From the NCBI RefSeq assembly GCF_001941445.1, contig NZ_CP009245.1, positions 581,992 to 645,991 of the forward strand: DNA of 64,000 bases, given 5' to 3'. The translations under genes were made by a program, and so were the position numbers. The notes under the pieces are model-generated. The model did not search any database and was not told the DNA's origin. It saw nothing but the letters and a program-made list of their open reading frames with translations. Of this stretch, positions 9,820-17,285 are shown in pieces; within the stretch, counting starts at the first letter, position 1, and every line of letters begins with the position of its first letter. Origin of the DNA: Corynebacterium aquilae DSM 44791. Lineage in GTDB: Bacteria > Actinomycetota > Actinomycetes > Mycobacteriales > Mycobacteriaceae.

Positions 9820-10977
9820 CTAGCCCTCTAGGTGCTGGCTTTCTGGCAACTGGATCGGGAACTCGTACTGCTCGATGTCCAACCCAAGATAATGAGCCAC
9901 CCTGCGCTGGCTGCGCTCCAGGGAAAAGAAGTAGGTCATTGTGTGATCGAACAAGGCAGCTGCCGGCAGCTCACCATCGTCGTTGGTGTAGGTCCTGATG
10001 AGGTCCAAAATGATCCGGTCGGCGAAGGTTTCCTCCGTGGTGCGGTGGCGAAACAGCACCCGCGCCTGGGTATCGCGATCGCCGTTTCGGGCGGCAGCAA
10101 ACATCACCCGGTCGAGGAGTTCTTTTTGGCGCTGCTCCAGCTTGACGAAAACCGGGTGCAAAGCCAATAGGCTGCGGTAGGCATCCTGGGTGTGGCTCGA
10201 GGCATAAGGGCTGGTGGCGTGATCCTCGCCGGGTTGCAAAACCGAGCTGAAACGCGCGCTGATCGAGGGTTCATAATCGACCATGCCTGCGGGCAAACCG
10301 TCTTCATCGAAGGTCACCACCTGGCCGGTGGGGTCCAAGAGGCGTTGGGCTGTGTCTTTGAGCTGCGCGTCTTCGGGCTCGCGGGCGAAACGCTCCAAGG
10401 CAATGGTGGTTTTTTCCACCCCGTGTAGCAGCACCGCCATGAGGGTATCGGCCACCGCGAAGGGCAGCGGGCGGTCGTGCGTGCTGTGCCAGGTGGCGAT
10501 GGAATCGAAAGCATCCGCCGTTTTCGGGGCGTGAGATTCGCGCAGCATCCCGGCGAAAAGCCGACGTTTATGTGCTTCCTCGCGGCGAGGCAAGCTGGGG
10601 GCGACCGCGGTGGGCCGTGGTGGTTCGTGCGGGGACGGCAGCTGGGTCAGCGGCGGCATCGTCACCCGGGTAAGTGCCTCCCAGTGGGCGGTGGCCTCAC
10701 CGCTGAAGACCGCGGTGGCCTGCGCGGACTCGATGAGGTGGTTAAGCAGCGTTTGAATCAGCGCGCTCACACTGGCCGGCAGCGGCCTATCCGGCGAGGT
10801 CGTCGACTCGATTGCCTCGCGCAGCTGGCGAGCAATCAGCGGCACGAAAGCGGCATCTCGGAAGGAATCTGCGCTGTTTTCGGACAGGTGCTCGAGATAG
10901 TCCAGTAGCATCTTGTGGCCGAACTGATCTGCATCGTCGGGGTGAAATGCGGAAGGCGGAGGTGACATCGGTGTCAT
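9820..10977 (-). CDS. Hypothetical protein, all-helical
   Basis: 385 residues, not recognised. It is rich in predicted helices with Leu/Ala heptads and two internally similar halves: FRDAAFVPLIARQLREAI.. ASVSALIQTLLNHLIESA near 38-87 resembles AFDSIATWHS.. FAVADTLMAVLLHGVEKT near 155-190. That may be a duplicated helical repeat. No signal peptide or transmembrane segment. Start ATG 10977 is supported by GGAG five bases upstream; an ATG three codons later is possible. A dyad at 11000-11022 next to the candidate -10 suggests repression by a dimeric regulator. Confidence 0.7.
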   Translation of the reverse strand: MTPMSPPPSAFHPDDADQFGHKMLLDYLEHLSENSADSFRDAAFVPLIARQLREAIESTTSPDRPLPASVSALIQTLLNHLIESAQATAVFSGEATAHWEALTRVTMPPLTQLPSPHEPPRPTAVAPSLPRREEAHKRRLFAGMLRESHAPKTADAFDSIATWHSTHDRPLPFAVADTLMAVLLHGVEKTTIALERFAREPEDAQLKDTAQRLLDPTGQVVTFDEDGLPAGMVDYEPSISARFSSVLQPGEDHATSPYASSHTQDAYRSLLALHPVFVKLEQRQKELLDRVMFAAARNGDRDTQARVLFRHRTTEETFADRIILDLIRTYTNDDGELPAAALFDHTMTYFFSLERSQRRVAHYLGLDIEQYEFPIQLPESQHLEG

Positions 10978-10999
10978 CGTGACTCCAAAATGGACGACG

Positions 11000-11022
11000 A
11001 AAGTGAAAACGATTCACACTTT
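11000..11022 (-). promoter_or_regulatory. Operator-like dyad upstream of the 9820-10977 gene
   Basis: A 23-bp imperfect palindrome AAAGTG..CACTTT with nine matched base pairs. Core TGAAAACGATTCACA resembles Zur/FurB-type sites. It abuts a minus-strand TAAAGT -10 candidate at 11019-11024, as a repressor site would. Confidence 0.45.
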
Positions 11023-11039
11023 ACTATGCCACCAGGTCT

Positions 11040-12182
11040 CTAACGACCGCAGCCTTCCATGGCGAATGCGTAGGTCTTATCCCCGGACCTGAAAGCGTAA
11101 CCGCGGCCGTTTTCAAAAGCCACACTGATCCAGCCATCCGCATGGTTGGGGCTGGGAATCATCAGCTGATAACCGCCGTAATAGTTGGTGGGTTGCGCGG
11201 CAGGAAAAGCGGCACGGAACTGCTCAACAGTGGAATTCAATGGCAAAGTGTCGGCAATGAGCACAGACGCCGGGTCGACAGGGTACTGGCCGTAGATACC
11301 GACCAGTCGATCCTGATAGAAAGAGCCAGTCGTGCCGTCCGGCAGGCTCGCCCCGGAACAACTATCAAGAGCGGGCATGCTCAGCTCCGGCCACTCGCCC
11401 CCGTGGGCCTCACCAATGGCGTGATTATTGACCGAACCAAACCCGACCCGATACGCATAGTTGCCCTGTGGCGCCGGGGCAGCAGTGGCCGCCGGCTGGG
11501 GCAGGCTAGTGACGATATCGACATCCGTCACCCGCCCTGAATCATCAAAACTGTGCTTGAGATACACACCAGGGCGGTTGGTTTCCCACCACAGGGAAGA
11601 TCCCTGGGTGGCGGTGGGCTGCCCATACGTCTTGGTGATCAGATCGCGCGGATCGTCCGACCAATTCCCGCCGATCGGCAACGCCAAAACATATGCCTTG
11701 CCCTGAGGACTATTGGGGTACATCAGCGCGACGCCATGGCCCAGATTTACCCACCGATAGTTGCTATAGGTGCGCACATCCTCACTGCCCGGAACCTCCC
11801 CGCTGTCGGAAACAAAACCATTACCCTGCGGCCGGATGCCATTGAGAGCGGAAGGCAAGATAGCAAAACCGTAGTTGGTGTAACCAGCACCGCTGCCCTG
11901 ATCCGACCACGTCACTTCTTCCGCAGCAGGCTGGGTTGGTGCAGCGCTCGAACTCGGCGCAGCACTAGTGGAGCTGCTAGCGGCCGACGAGGAGGTCACA
12001 ACAGCCGACGTCGACGAAGCACTGCCGGCAGCACTGGTGACAGCGGAATCACTAGCTGCCACCCCGTCAGCATCATTGCTTGAAGAAGAACATCCACCAA
12101 GCGCGACCGCTGCCACCAGCGTGGCTAAAGATACGGTTGCAGCGCTACGTGAAAGCCGGGAGAAAAATACGGGGTGCGACAT
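11040..12182 (-). CDS. Secreted lipoprotein with Ser-rich linker
   Basis: 380 residues. Signal peptide with lipobox VALGGC (Cys31), then about 60 residues nearly all Ser, Ala, Thr and Val, then an ectodomain from about 92. The ectodomain has a segment LITKTYGQP...SGRVTDVDIVTSL (about 182-230) that looks like a BamE/BLIP-type alpha-beta module, and a C-terminal part with two cysteines (DSCSG, EGCGR) that could pair. Function unknown. GGAGG lies 10 nt before the ATG at 12182. The stop is 63 bp before the next gene on the same strand starts. Confidence 0.8.
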   Translation of the reverse strand: MSHPVFFSRLSRSAATVSLATLVAAVALGGCSSSSNDADGVAASDSAVTSAAGSASSTSAVVTSSSAASSSTSAAPSSSAAPTQPAAEEVTWSDQGSGAGYTNYGFAILPSALNGIRPQGNGFVSDSGEVPGSEDVRTYSNYRWVNLGHGVALMYPNSPQGKAYVLALPIGGNWSDDPRDLITKTYGQPTATQGSSLWWETNRPGVYLKHSFDDSGRVTDVDIVTSLPQPAATAAPAPQGNYAYRVGFGSVNNHAIGEAHGGEWPELSMPALDSCSGASLPDGTTGSFYQDRLVGIYGQYPVDPASVLIADTLPLNSTVEQFRAAFPAAQPTNYYGGYQLMIPSPNHADGWISVAFENGRGYAFRSGDKTYAFAMEGCGR

Positions 12183-12305
12183 CGGCGAAAAACCTCCAGT
12201 GACAGGGTGTGTCTGTCACTCTAAAACGCCCACCCACATCGACACAGCCACCCACATCGTTCGGGCACCCACTAAAGAAGTCACCCCACCACGCCACCAC
12301 GATGA

Positions 12306-12352
12306 TGCCCCGCCCCCCAACCATCCACCAGGATCTGAACAGGGGCGGGGCA
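12306..12352 (-). terminator. Terminator-like hairpin after the DUF3151 gene
   Basis: TGCCCCGCCCC (12306-12316) pairs with GGGGCGGGGCA (12342-12352); 25-nt loop, no T run. Confidence 0.4.
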
Positions 12353-12386
12353 CAAAGAACCACCGCAACAAACAGGTTGCAGACTC

Positions 12387-12806
12387 TTAAGAATCCAGCA
12401 GCTCAGACACCGACTCAGGATCACAGTCGCTAAGCAAAGCGCGACAACGGTCATACTCGTGATCCTCACCAATAGCCTTAGCCGCCTTCGCCAGCGCCGC
12501 AATGGCGCGCAGCACAGCACGATTCGGCTCATGCGAAGCCGGAACCGGGCCAAAACCCTTCCAGCCATTGGCGCGCAACGCATCCAAGCCACGGTGGTAG
12601 CCGGTGCGCGCATAGGCGTAGCCCTCAATCGTGCGGCCCTCGGCAAGCGCATGCTCCGCCAGGTGGGCCCACACCCCACTAGAGGCAGGATTTTCCTGGG
12701 CAATCTCACTCAACCGCACCGGCCCATCGGCACGAGCCAAAAGCTCCGCTACCGGATCGACCGGCAAATGAACTGGGGGAGGGGCCAACATGTCATTGAT
12801 CTTCAT
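12387..12806 (-). CDS. DUF3151 family protein
   Basis: 139 residues belonging to DUF3151, a small actinobacterial cytosolic family of unknown function. Conserved core: PASSGVWAHLAEHAL, YAYARTGYHRGLDALRANGWKGFGPVPASHEPNRAVLRAIAAL; helical, TPR-like in appearance. The frame stays open to 12998, but the 64 extra residues are Trp/Cys/Gly-rich and untypical; the ATG at 12806 sits 7 nt after a -10 hexamer and matches the family N-terminus. Divergent from the decarboxylase gene. Confidence 0.88.
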   Translation of the reverse strand: MKINDMLAPPPVHLPVDPVAELLARADGPVRLSEIAQENPASSGVWAHLAEHALAEGRTIEGYAYARTGYHRGLDALRANGWKGFGPVPASHEPNRAVLRAIAALAKAAKAIGEDHEYDRCRALLSDCDPESVSELLDS

Positions 12807-12813
12807 GGGCACC

Positions 12814-12819
12814 AGAGTA
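12814..12819 (-). promoter_or_regulatory. -10 element of the DUF3151 gene
   Basis: TACTCT on the minus strand, 7 nt before the ATG at 12806. Confidence 0.55.
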
Positions 12820-13155
12820 CAAAAACCAACCACCCCACGGCACACAATCAACGCCACCACCCCATTGCGGCAGACAACCGCAACGCCTGCCTCCACCCCA
12901 TCTGCGCCGCCGCGAAAAAGCCATGCACCGTCCCACGGGCAGGGAAGTGTCCAAGGCCTGCACAACCCGGCACCGGCAGGTTTTGTGGGGGAGAACACAC
13001 ATTATTGCGCTGTGCGGAGTAGCATTGCCTGGTAATCCACAAAGGTTTCTTTTCCAACCCACCTTCACCCGGCCACACCGCCCCACCCATCGGCGCCACG
13101 GCCCCAACCGAAGGGGAAAAGAAGCTTTTTCTTCTCACACAAAGGAGAACCCGCC

Positions 13156-14826
13156 GTGAGCGAAACCTACACAGTTGCCGACTACCTCTTCGACCGCGTC
13201 GCCGAAGCAGGAGCCTCCGAAGTTTTCGGTGTTCCCGGCGACTTCAACCTGCCCTTCCTCGACAACGTCCTGGCACACCCCAAACTCGACTGGGTGGGCA
13301 ACAACAACGAACTCAACGCCGGTTACTGCGCCGACGGCTACGCCCGCCTCCGCGGCTTCGCCGCCATGGTCACCACCTTCGGCGTCGGCGAACTATCCGC
13401 CATCAACGCCACCGCAGGCTCCTACGCCGAATACGCCCCGGTCCTGCACATCGTCGGCGCCCCCGCCCGCGCCACCCAAGCATCCGGCCTGAAAGTCCAT
13501 CACACCCTCGGCGACGGAAAATTCACCCACTTCTACGACATGGCCCGCCCCGTCACCTGCGCCCAAGCATGGCTGACCCCCGCCAATGCCGCCTCCGAAA
13601 TCGACCGCGTCATCCGCACCATCCTCGTGGAACGACGCCCCGGCTACCTCCTGCTCAGCCCCGACGTGGCCCGCGCCCCCATCTACCGCCCGGACACCAC
13701 GCTGACCGCCGACATGGACAGCGTCACCTCCTCCGCCGCGCTGACCGCCTTCGAACAAGCCGCCACCGAATTCCTGGCCGGCACCACCGCCACCGTGCTG
13801 GCCGACCTCCTCGTCCACCGCCTCGGCGCCCAAAAAACCCTCACCGACTTCCTCGCCACCAGCAAACTGCCCTACGCCACCCTCGCCTGGGGCAAAACAC
13901 TGGTCAACGAGTCCAGCCCCAACTTCGCCGGCGTCTACGCCGGCCGCGCATCCTCCGAACGCGCCCGCGAAGCCGTCGAAGACTGCGAACGCCTCATCAC
14001 CTGCGGCGTCGAATTCACCGACAACACCACCGCAGGCTTCTCCATGAAGCTCGACGCCGACCGCATCATCCAAATCGACGCCTCCCAAGCCACCGTCGGC
14101 GGCCGCCCCTTCGCACCGATCCACATCAAAGACGCCATCGCCGCAGTCAGCCGCGCAGCCGACAAAGCCGGAGTCACCGCACACCAACTGCAACCCGTCG
14201 TCAAGGAACAACAAACCCCCATCGACGAAGACAGCCAACTCAAACAAGACGACCTGTGGGAAATCTTCTCCGAATGGCTGCCCAGCGACTCCATCGTCGT
14301 CGCCGACCAAGGCACCAGCTTCTTCGGCATGGCCGACCGCAACATGCCCGACGGCTCCATGTTCATCGGCCAGCCACTCTGGGGCTCCATCGGCTACACC
14401 CTGCCCGCCGCCCTCGGCGCCGGCATCGCCGACCGAAACCGCCGCAGCGTCCTGCTCATCGGCGACGGCTCCGCCCAGCTGTCCGTCCAGGAAATCTCCG
14501 TCATGCTGCGCGAAAAAATCAACCCGCTGCTGATCATCATCAACAACTCCGGCTACACCGTCGAACGCGCCATCCACGGACCCAACCAGGAATACAACGA
14601 CATCGCCACCTACGACTGGCAAAAAGTCCCGGCAGCCCTCGGCGGAAACGACAACAACAGCCTCGTCCTCAAAGCAAGCACCCCCCGCGAACTCCGCGAA
14701 ACGCTCGCCACCGCTGAGGCCACCCGCGACAAACTCGTCCTGCTAGAAATCATGATGGAACGCGACGACATCCCCCGCCTGCTCAAGACCATCACCGAAG
14801 CACTCGCGGAATCCAGCCGCAAATAA
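13156..14826 (+). CDS. ThDP-dependent alpha-keto acid decarboxylase (pyruvate/indolepyruvate decarboxylase family)
   Basis: 556 residues, typical length. It decarboxylates a 2-oxo acid non-oxidatively to the aldehyde using thiamine diphosphate and Mg. Visible: catalytic Glu52 in NNELNAGYCADGYAR, the His115-His116 pair in HHTLGDGKF that marks pyruvate/indolepyruvate/branched-chain decarboxylases rather than acetolactate synthase, and the cofactor motif GDGSAQ (from about 436) to INNSGYTVE. Mycobacterial Kdc is a likely close relative. Substrate cannot be told by eye: pyruvate, indolepyruvate, phenylpyruvate and branched-chain oxo acids are all possible. Start GTG 13156 with AAAGGAG upstream. 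Monocistronic, ended by a strong hairpin. Confidence 0.9.
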   Translation: MSETYTVADYLFDRVAEAGASEVFGVPGDFNLPFLDNVLAHPKLDWVGNNNELNAGYCADGYARLRGFAAMVTTFGVGELSAINATAGSYAEYAPVLHIVGAPARATQASGLKVHHTLGDGKFTHFYDMARPVTCAQAWLTPANAASEIDRVIRTILVERRPGYLLLSPDVARAPIYRPDTTLTADMDSVTSSAALTAFEQAATEFLAGTTATVLADLLVHRLGAQKTLTDFLATSKLPYATLAWGKTLVNESSPNFAGVYAGRASSERAREAVEDCERLITCGVEFTDNTTAGFSMKLDADRIIQIDASQATVGGRPFAPIHIKDAIAAVSRAADKAGVTAHQLQPVVKEQQTPIDEDSQLKQDDLWEIFSEWLPSDSIVVADQGTSFFGMADRNMPDGSMFIGQPLWGSIGYTLPAALGAGIADRNRRSVLLIGDGSAQLSVQEISVMLREKINPLLIIINNSGYTVERAIHGPNQEYNDIATYDWQKVPAALGGNDNNSLVLKASTPRELRETLATAEATRDKLVLLEIMMERDDIPRLLKTITEALAESSRK

Positions 14827-14840
14827 CCCCAACACACACC

Positions 14841-14870
14841 AATGCCCCGCGGTTTCCACCGCGGGGCATT
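14841..14870. terminator. Terminator, decarboxylase / cyclophilin genes
   Basis: Perfect 12-bp stem AATGCCCCGCGG / CCGCGGGGCATT with a 6-nt loop, between convergent genes. Confidence 0.85.
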
Positions 14871-14914
14871 GCTCTAGGCACAAAAGCTCACCACCGCTTC
14901 GGCCTACACCATCA

Positions 14915-15631
14915 CTAGTGATACGTCGCCCGAGCCGACTCAATCACCACCGGCTGCGCAGGTGCACCATCCGGACCACCATCGGCAGTACCCTTCGCCG
15001 CGATCCCCTCAACCACCTCCAGGCTGCCCGCAGCCAAATGACCCAACACGGTATAACTCGGAGGCAACTTCGAATCCTTATACACAATAAAAAACTGCGA
15101 ACCATTGGTATTGCGGCCAGCATTAGCCATCGCCACAGTTCCCGCCGTATACAACCCCGTCGAATTCGACTGGCTCACCGGGTACTCATCATGAAACTCA
15201 AACCCCGGCCCACCACTACCAGAACCGCTCGGATCACCGCACTGCAACACAAACAAGCCACCACCAGTAGTCACCCGGTGACACACCGTGTCATCAAAAT
15301 ACTTCTCATCCGCCAAATGGCTAATCGCATTCACCGCACACGGAGCCTTCTTCGGATCCAACTTCACCTCCATCGTGCCCTGGTTGGTCACCAAAGACAG
15401 ATCCACCTGATGAGTCGGAGCCTTCACCGACGGCAAAGACACCTCCCGGGACGCAGAGCGCGTCGGAGTGTACTCACAGTTGATATCCGCAATATCCACG
15501 GCATGACGCTTCGCTAGCTGGTCCTCAACAACAGAACACCCAGACAACCCCGCCACAGCGAGCACCGCGCCAACGACGCAAGTGGACGCAAGAGCACGCG
15601 AAGGTTGAAACACACGAGGACTGAAGAACAT
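14915..15631 (-). CDS. Exported cyclophilin-type peptidyl-prolyl isomerase, lipoprotein
   Basis: 238 residues. Signal peptide with lipobox AGLSGC (Cys32), a 40-residue spacer, then a cyclophilin domain (about 75-238) with KAPCAVNAISHLADEKYFDDTVCHRV, GTVAMANAG..NGSQFFIVY and YTVLGHL, the usual proline-isomerase strands. The catalytic Arg is probably in CHRV. It should assist folding of exported proteins outside the membrane, similar to mycobacterial PpiB. ATG 15631 is chosen because TACACT lies 8 nt upstream; the ATG at 15637 is too close to that hexamer. Confidence 0.88.
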   Translation of the reverse strand: MFFSPRVFQPSRALASTCVVGAVLAVAGLSGCSVVEDQLAKRHAVDIADINCEYTPTRSASREVSLPSVKAPTHQVDLSLVTNQGTMEVKLDPKKAPCAVNAISHLADEKYFDDTVCHRVTTGGGLFVLQCGDPSGSGSGGPGFEFHDEYPVSQSNSTGLYTAGTVAMANAGRNTNGSQFFIVYKDSKLPPSYTVLGHLAAGSLEVVEGIAAKGTADGGPDGAPAQPVVIESARATYH

Positions 15632-15639
15632 AACCATCA

Positions 15640-15645
15640 AGTGTA
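15640..15645 (-). promoter_or_regulatory. -10 element of the cyclophilin gene
   Basis: TACACT on the minus strand, 8 nt before the ATG at 15631. Confidence 0.55.
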
Positions 15646-15773
15646 CTGGCAACACCTGAAAACTCCGCCTTGTGCTGCACATTTCGTGCGCAACGGGTCA
15701 CTCAACCACCGTGTGAGAGCGCCCTCACCCTCAACCAATAAACCCCCGCAGCATCACCCGCTGAACCAGCCCG

Positions 15774-16484
15774 CTATAGGATCCCCGCATCCGACACCCG
15801 CACCTCAGCATCCGGGTGCAAACCCGCCAGATCCCCAGCACGAGACCCCCGCTGCGAACTGCCCGCACCATCGCCCGGGCGTGGACCCGGGGTGGAGGCG
15901 AACTCACTCAACCCCAGCGCATAACTGACCGAAGTGATCCGCTTTGACGACGGATCATAGCCAACAATCCACGCGGCATCATGCTCGGAAGAGTCCGCAA
16001 ACACCACATAATGACGATTCGTATTCGTATTCACAAACGCATGAATCGCCGAACCGTACTCCCGCTGCGCAAGCGACAACGGCATCCCGGGGCGAATAAA
16101 TTCCGGGGTCTGCGGCACCCGAATCTCCGTCAACCGATCCCCGTCGAAAAAGTAGCGGGCATCCTCCAACGTGAACTCATCGCGCTCCGCACCATTTTCC
16201 ACAAACACGCGACGGGACTCGTCCGGCCAATTCGCCACCGAAATCTTGACGAACTCCAAAGACGCCCCCAACGTCACTGAGTTCACCAGCACCTTGCCAT
16301 CCCCATCGCGAGAAATCACAGACTCCGTGGCAATCGGGGCATAGCTGTTCTCACCCGACGGCTTCCGATCGCCCGAGCCAATCACGTCATCCACGGTCCA
16401 GTCGCCCATCGAAGAACCATCACTGGCCCAGACGAACGCCAACACCGCAAACAAAGCGATAACGGTCTGCAAAATCTGTTGCAT
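15774..16484 (-). CDS. Membrane-anchored exported protein, unknown
   Basis: 236 residues. One N-terminal hydrophobic segment (QTVIALFAVLAFVWA, about 6-21) acts as signal or anchor with no lipobox cysteine. The ectodomain contains IRPGMPLSLAQREYG followed about 50 residues later by SKRITSVSYALGL, the same helix-Gly then beta-hairpin signature seen in the neighbouring lipoproteins. C-terminal 30 residues are Gly/Pro/Ser-rich. No catalytic motif. ATG 16484 follows a -10 by 8 nt; a TTG at 16502 is the alternative. Confidence 0.75.
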   Translation of the reverse strand: MQQILQTVIALFAVLAFVWASDGSSMGDWTVDDVIGSGDRKPSGENSYAPIATESVISRDGDGKVLVNSVTLGASLEFVKISVANWPDESRRVFVENGAERDEFTLEDARYFFDGDRLTEIRVPQTPEFIRPGMPLSLAQREYGSAIHAFVNTNTNRHYVVFADSSEHDAAWIVGYDPSSKRITSVSYALGLSEFASTPGPRPGDGAGSSQRGSRAGDLAGLHPDAEVRVSDAGIL

Positions 16485-16492
16485 AAGCCACA

Positions 16493-16498
16493 ATCCTA
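16493..16498 (-). promoter_or_regulatory. -10 element of the 15774-16484 gene
   Basis: TAGGAT on the minus strand, 8 nt before the ATG at 16484. Confidence 0.5.
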
Positions 16499-16564
16499 CC
16501 AACCGTGATGGGGCTGAGAAGTGAAAAAGTCACAAACCCCACAAAAATGGGGCACATTTTCGGG

Positions 16565-17185
16565 TTAGGTAGCTGGTCGCGTCAACTCCGGGGAGAAAAA
16601 CTCGTGCACATCCAACCCGAAGGAATAGAGTCCCCGCCGCACCACCGGCAGCGAAAGCCCGATCACGCCCGAAGGATCCCCATCAATATTGTCGATAAAC
16701 CAGCCACCGATAGCTTCCAACGTGAACGCCCCAGCGCACGGCAGAGGCTCCCCAGTGGCCACATAAGCCGCAATATCGGCATCCGAGGGGGACGCGAAAC
16801 GCAAAGTCGTGGAAGCAGTTTCTACGTACTCTTGGCCCTCTGGGCCGATCAAGCAGTGACCGCTGAGCAACTCAGCGGTCTTGCCACGCTGATTCTTCCA
16901 CCGCTCAATAGCGACCTCGGGGGTATGCGGCTTGCCCTGCAACTGCCCCTCGATCAGCAGCATCGAATCCCCACCGATGACTACCTCGCCAGGAAACTTG
17001 CCTGCCACCGCGTGAGCTTTCGCCCGCGCCAGCTGTGCAACCTTTTCCGCAGCGGAGGCATCACTCAAGCTATCCAGCAGCGCGTCCTCGTCGACACCGA
17101 CCGGGGCAGCCAGCACCGGCTCCACACCGCCGCTACGCAAAACACTGAGACGGGAAGCAGAGGTCGAAGCCAAAACAATACGCAT
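16565..17185 (-). CDS. maf: Maf-type nucleoside triphosphate pyrophosphatase
   Basis: 206 residues. Maf proteins hydrolyse non-canonical or pyrimidine NTPs to NMP and pyrophosphate as house-cleaning enzymes. N-terminal IVLASTSASRLSVL is the family substrate loop, GGDSMLLIEGQLQGKP carries the metal/base Asp and Lys, and FTLEAIGGWFIDNIDGDPSGVIGLSL is the conserved C-terminal signature. The ATG at 17185 lies 7 nt after TACAAT and matches family N-termini; the open frame to 17266 is not coding-like. In related genomes maf sits beside accE and the rhodanese gene, as broadly seen here. Confidence 0.93.
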   Translation of the reverse strand: MRIVLASTSASRLSVLRSGGVEPVLAAPVGVDEDALLDSLSDASAAEKVAQLARAKAHAVAGKFPGEVVIGGDSMLLIEGQLQGKPHTPEVAIERWKNQRGKTAELLSGHCLIGPEGQEYVETASTTLRFASPSDADIAAYVATGEPLPCAGAFTLEAIGGWFIDNIDGDPSGVIGLSLPVVRRGLYSFGLDVHEFFSPELTRPAT

Positions 17186-17192
17186 GAATGAC

Positions 17193-17198
17193 ATTGTA
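17193..17198 (-). promoter_or_regulatory. -10 element of maf
   Basis: TACAAT on the minus strand, 7 nt before the ATG at 17185. Confidence 0.6.
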
Positions 17199-17232
17199 CG
17201 GCCGGGGTCTCTTGCGGAGAGGAACGCACAAA

Positions 17233-17263
17233 ACCACCCGCACCATCGATAGGTGCGGGTGGT
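17233..17263 (-). terminator. Terminator after the 17286-18599 lipoprotein gene
   Basis: 12-bp stem ACCACCCGCACC / GGTGCGGGTGGT with a T4 run on the minus strand. It insulates maf from the upstream gene. Confidence 0.8.
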
Positions 17264-17285
17264 CACGTGTTTAGACGAATTGGGG

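Noticed and set aside
13393-14622. 409-codon open frame antisense to the decarboxylase
   Set aside because: Gly/Val/Asp-only composition typical of a shadow frame; the sense frame carries all catalytic motifs.
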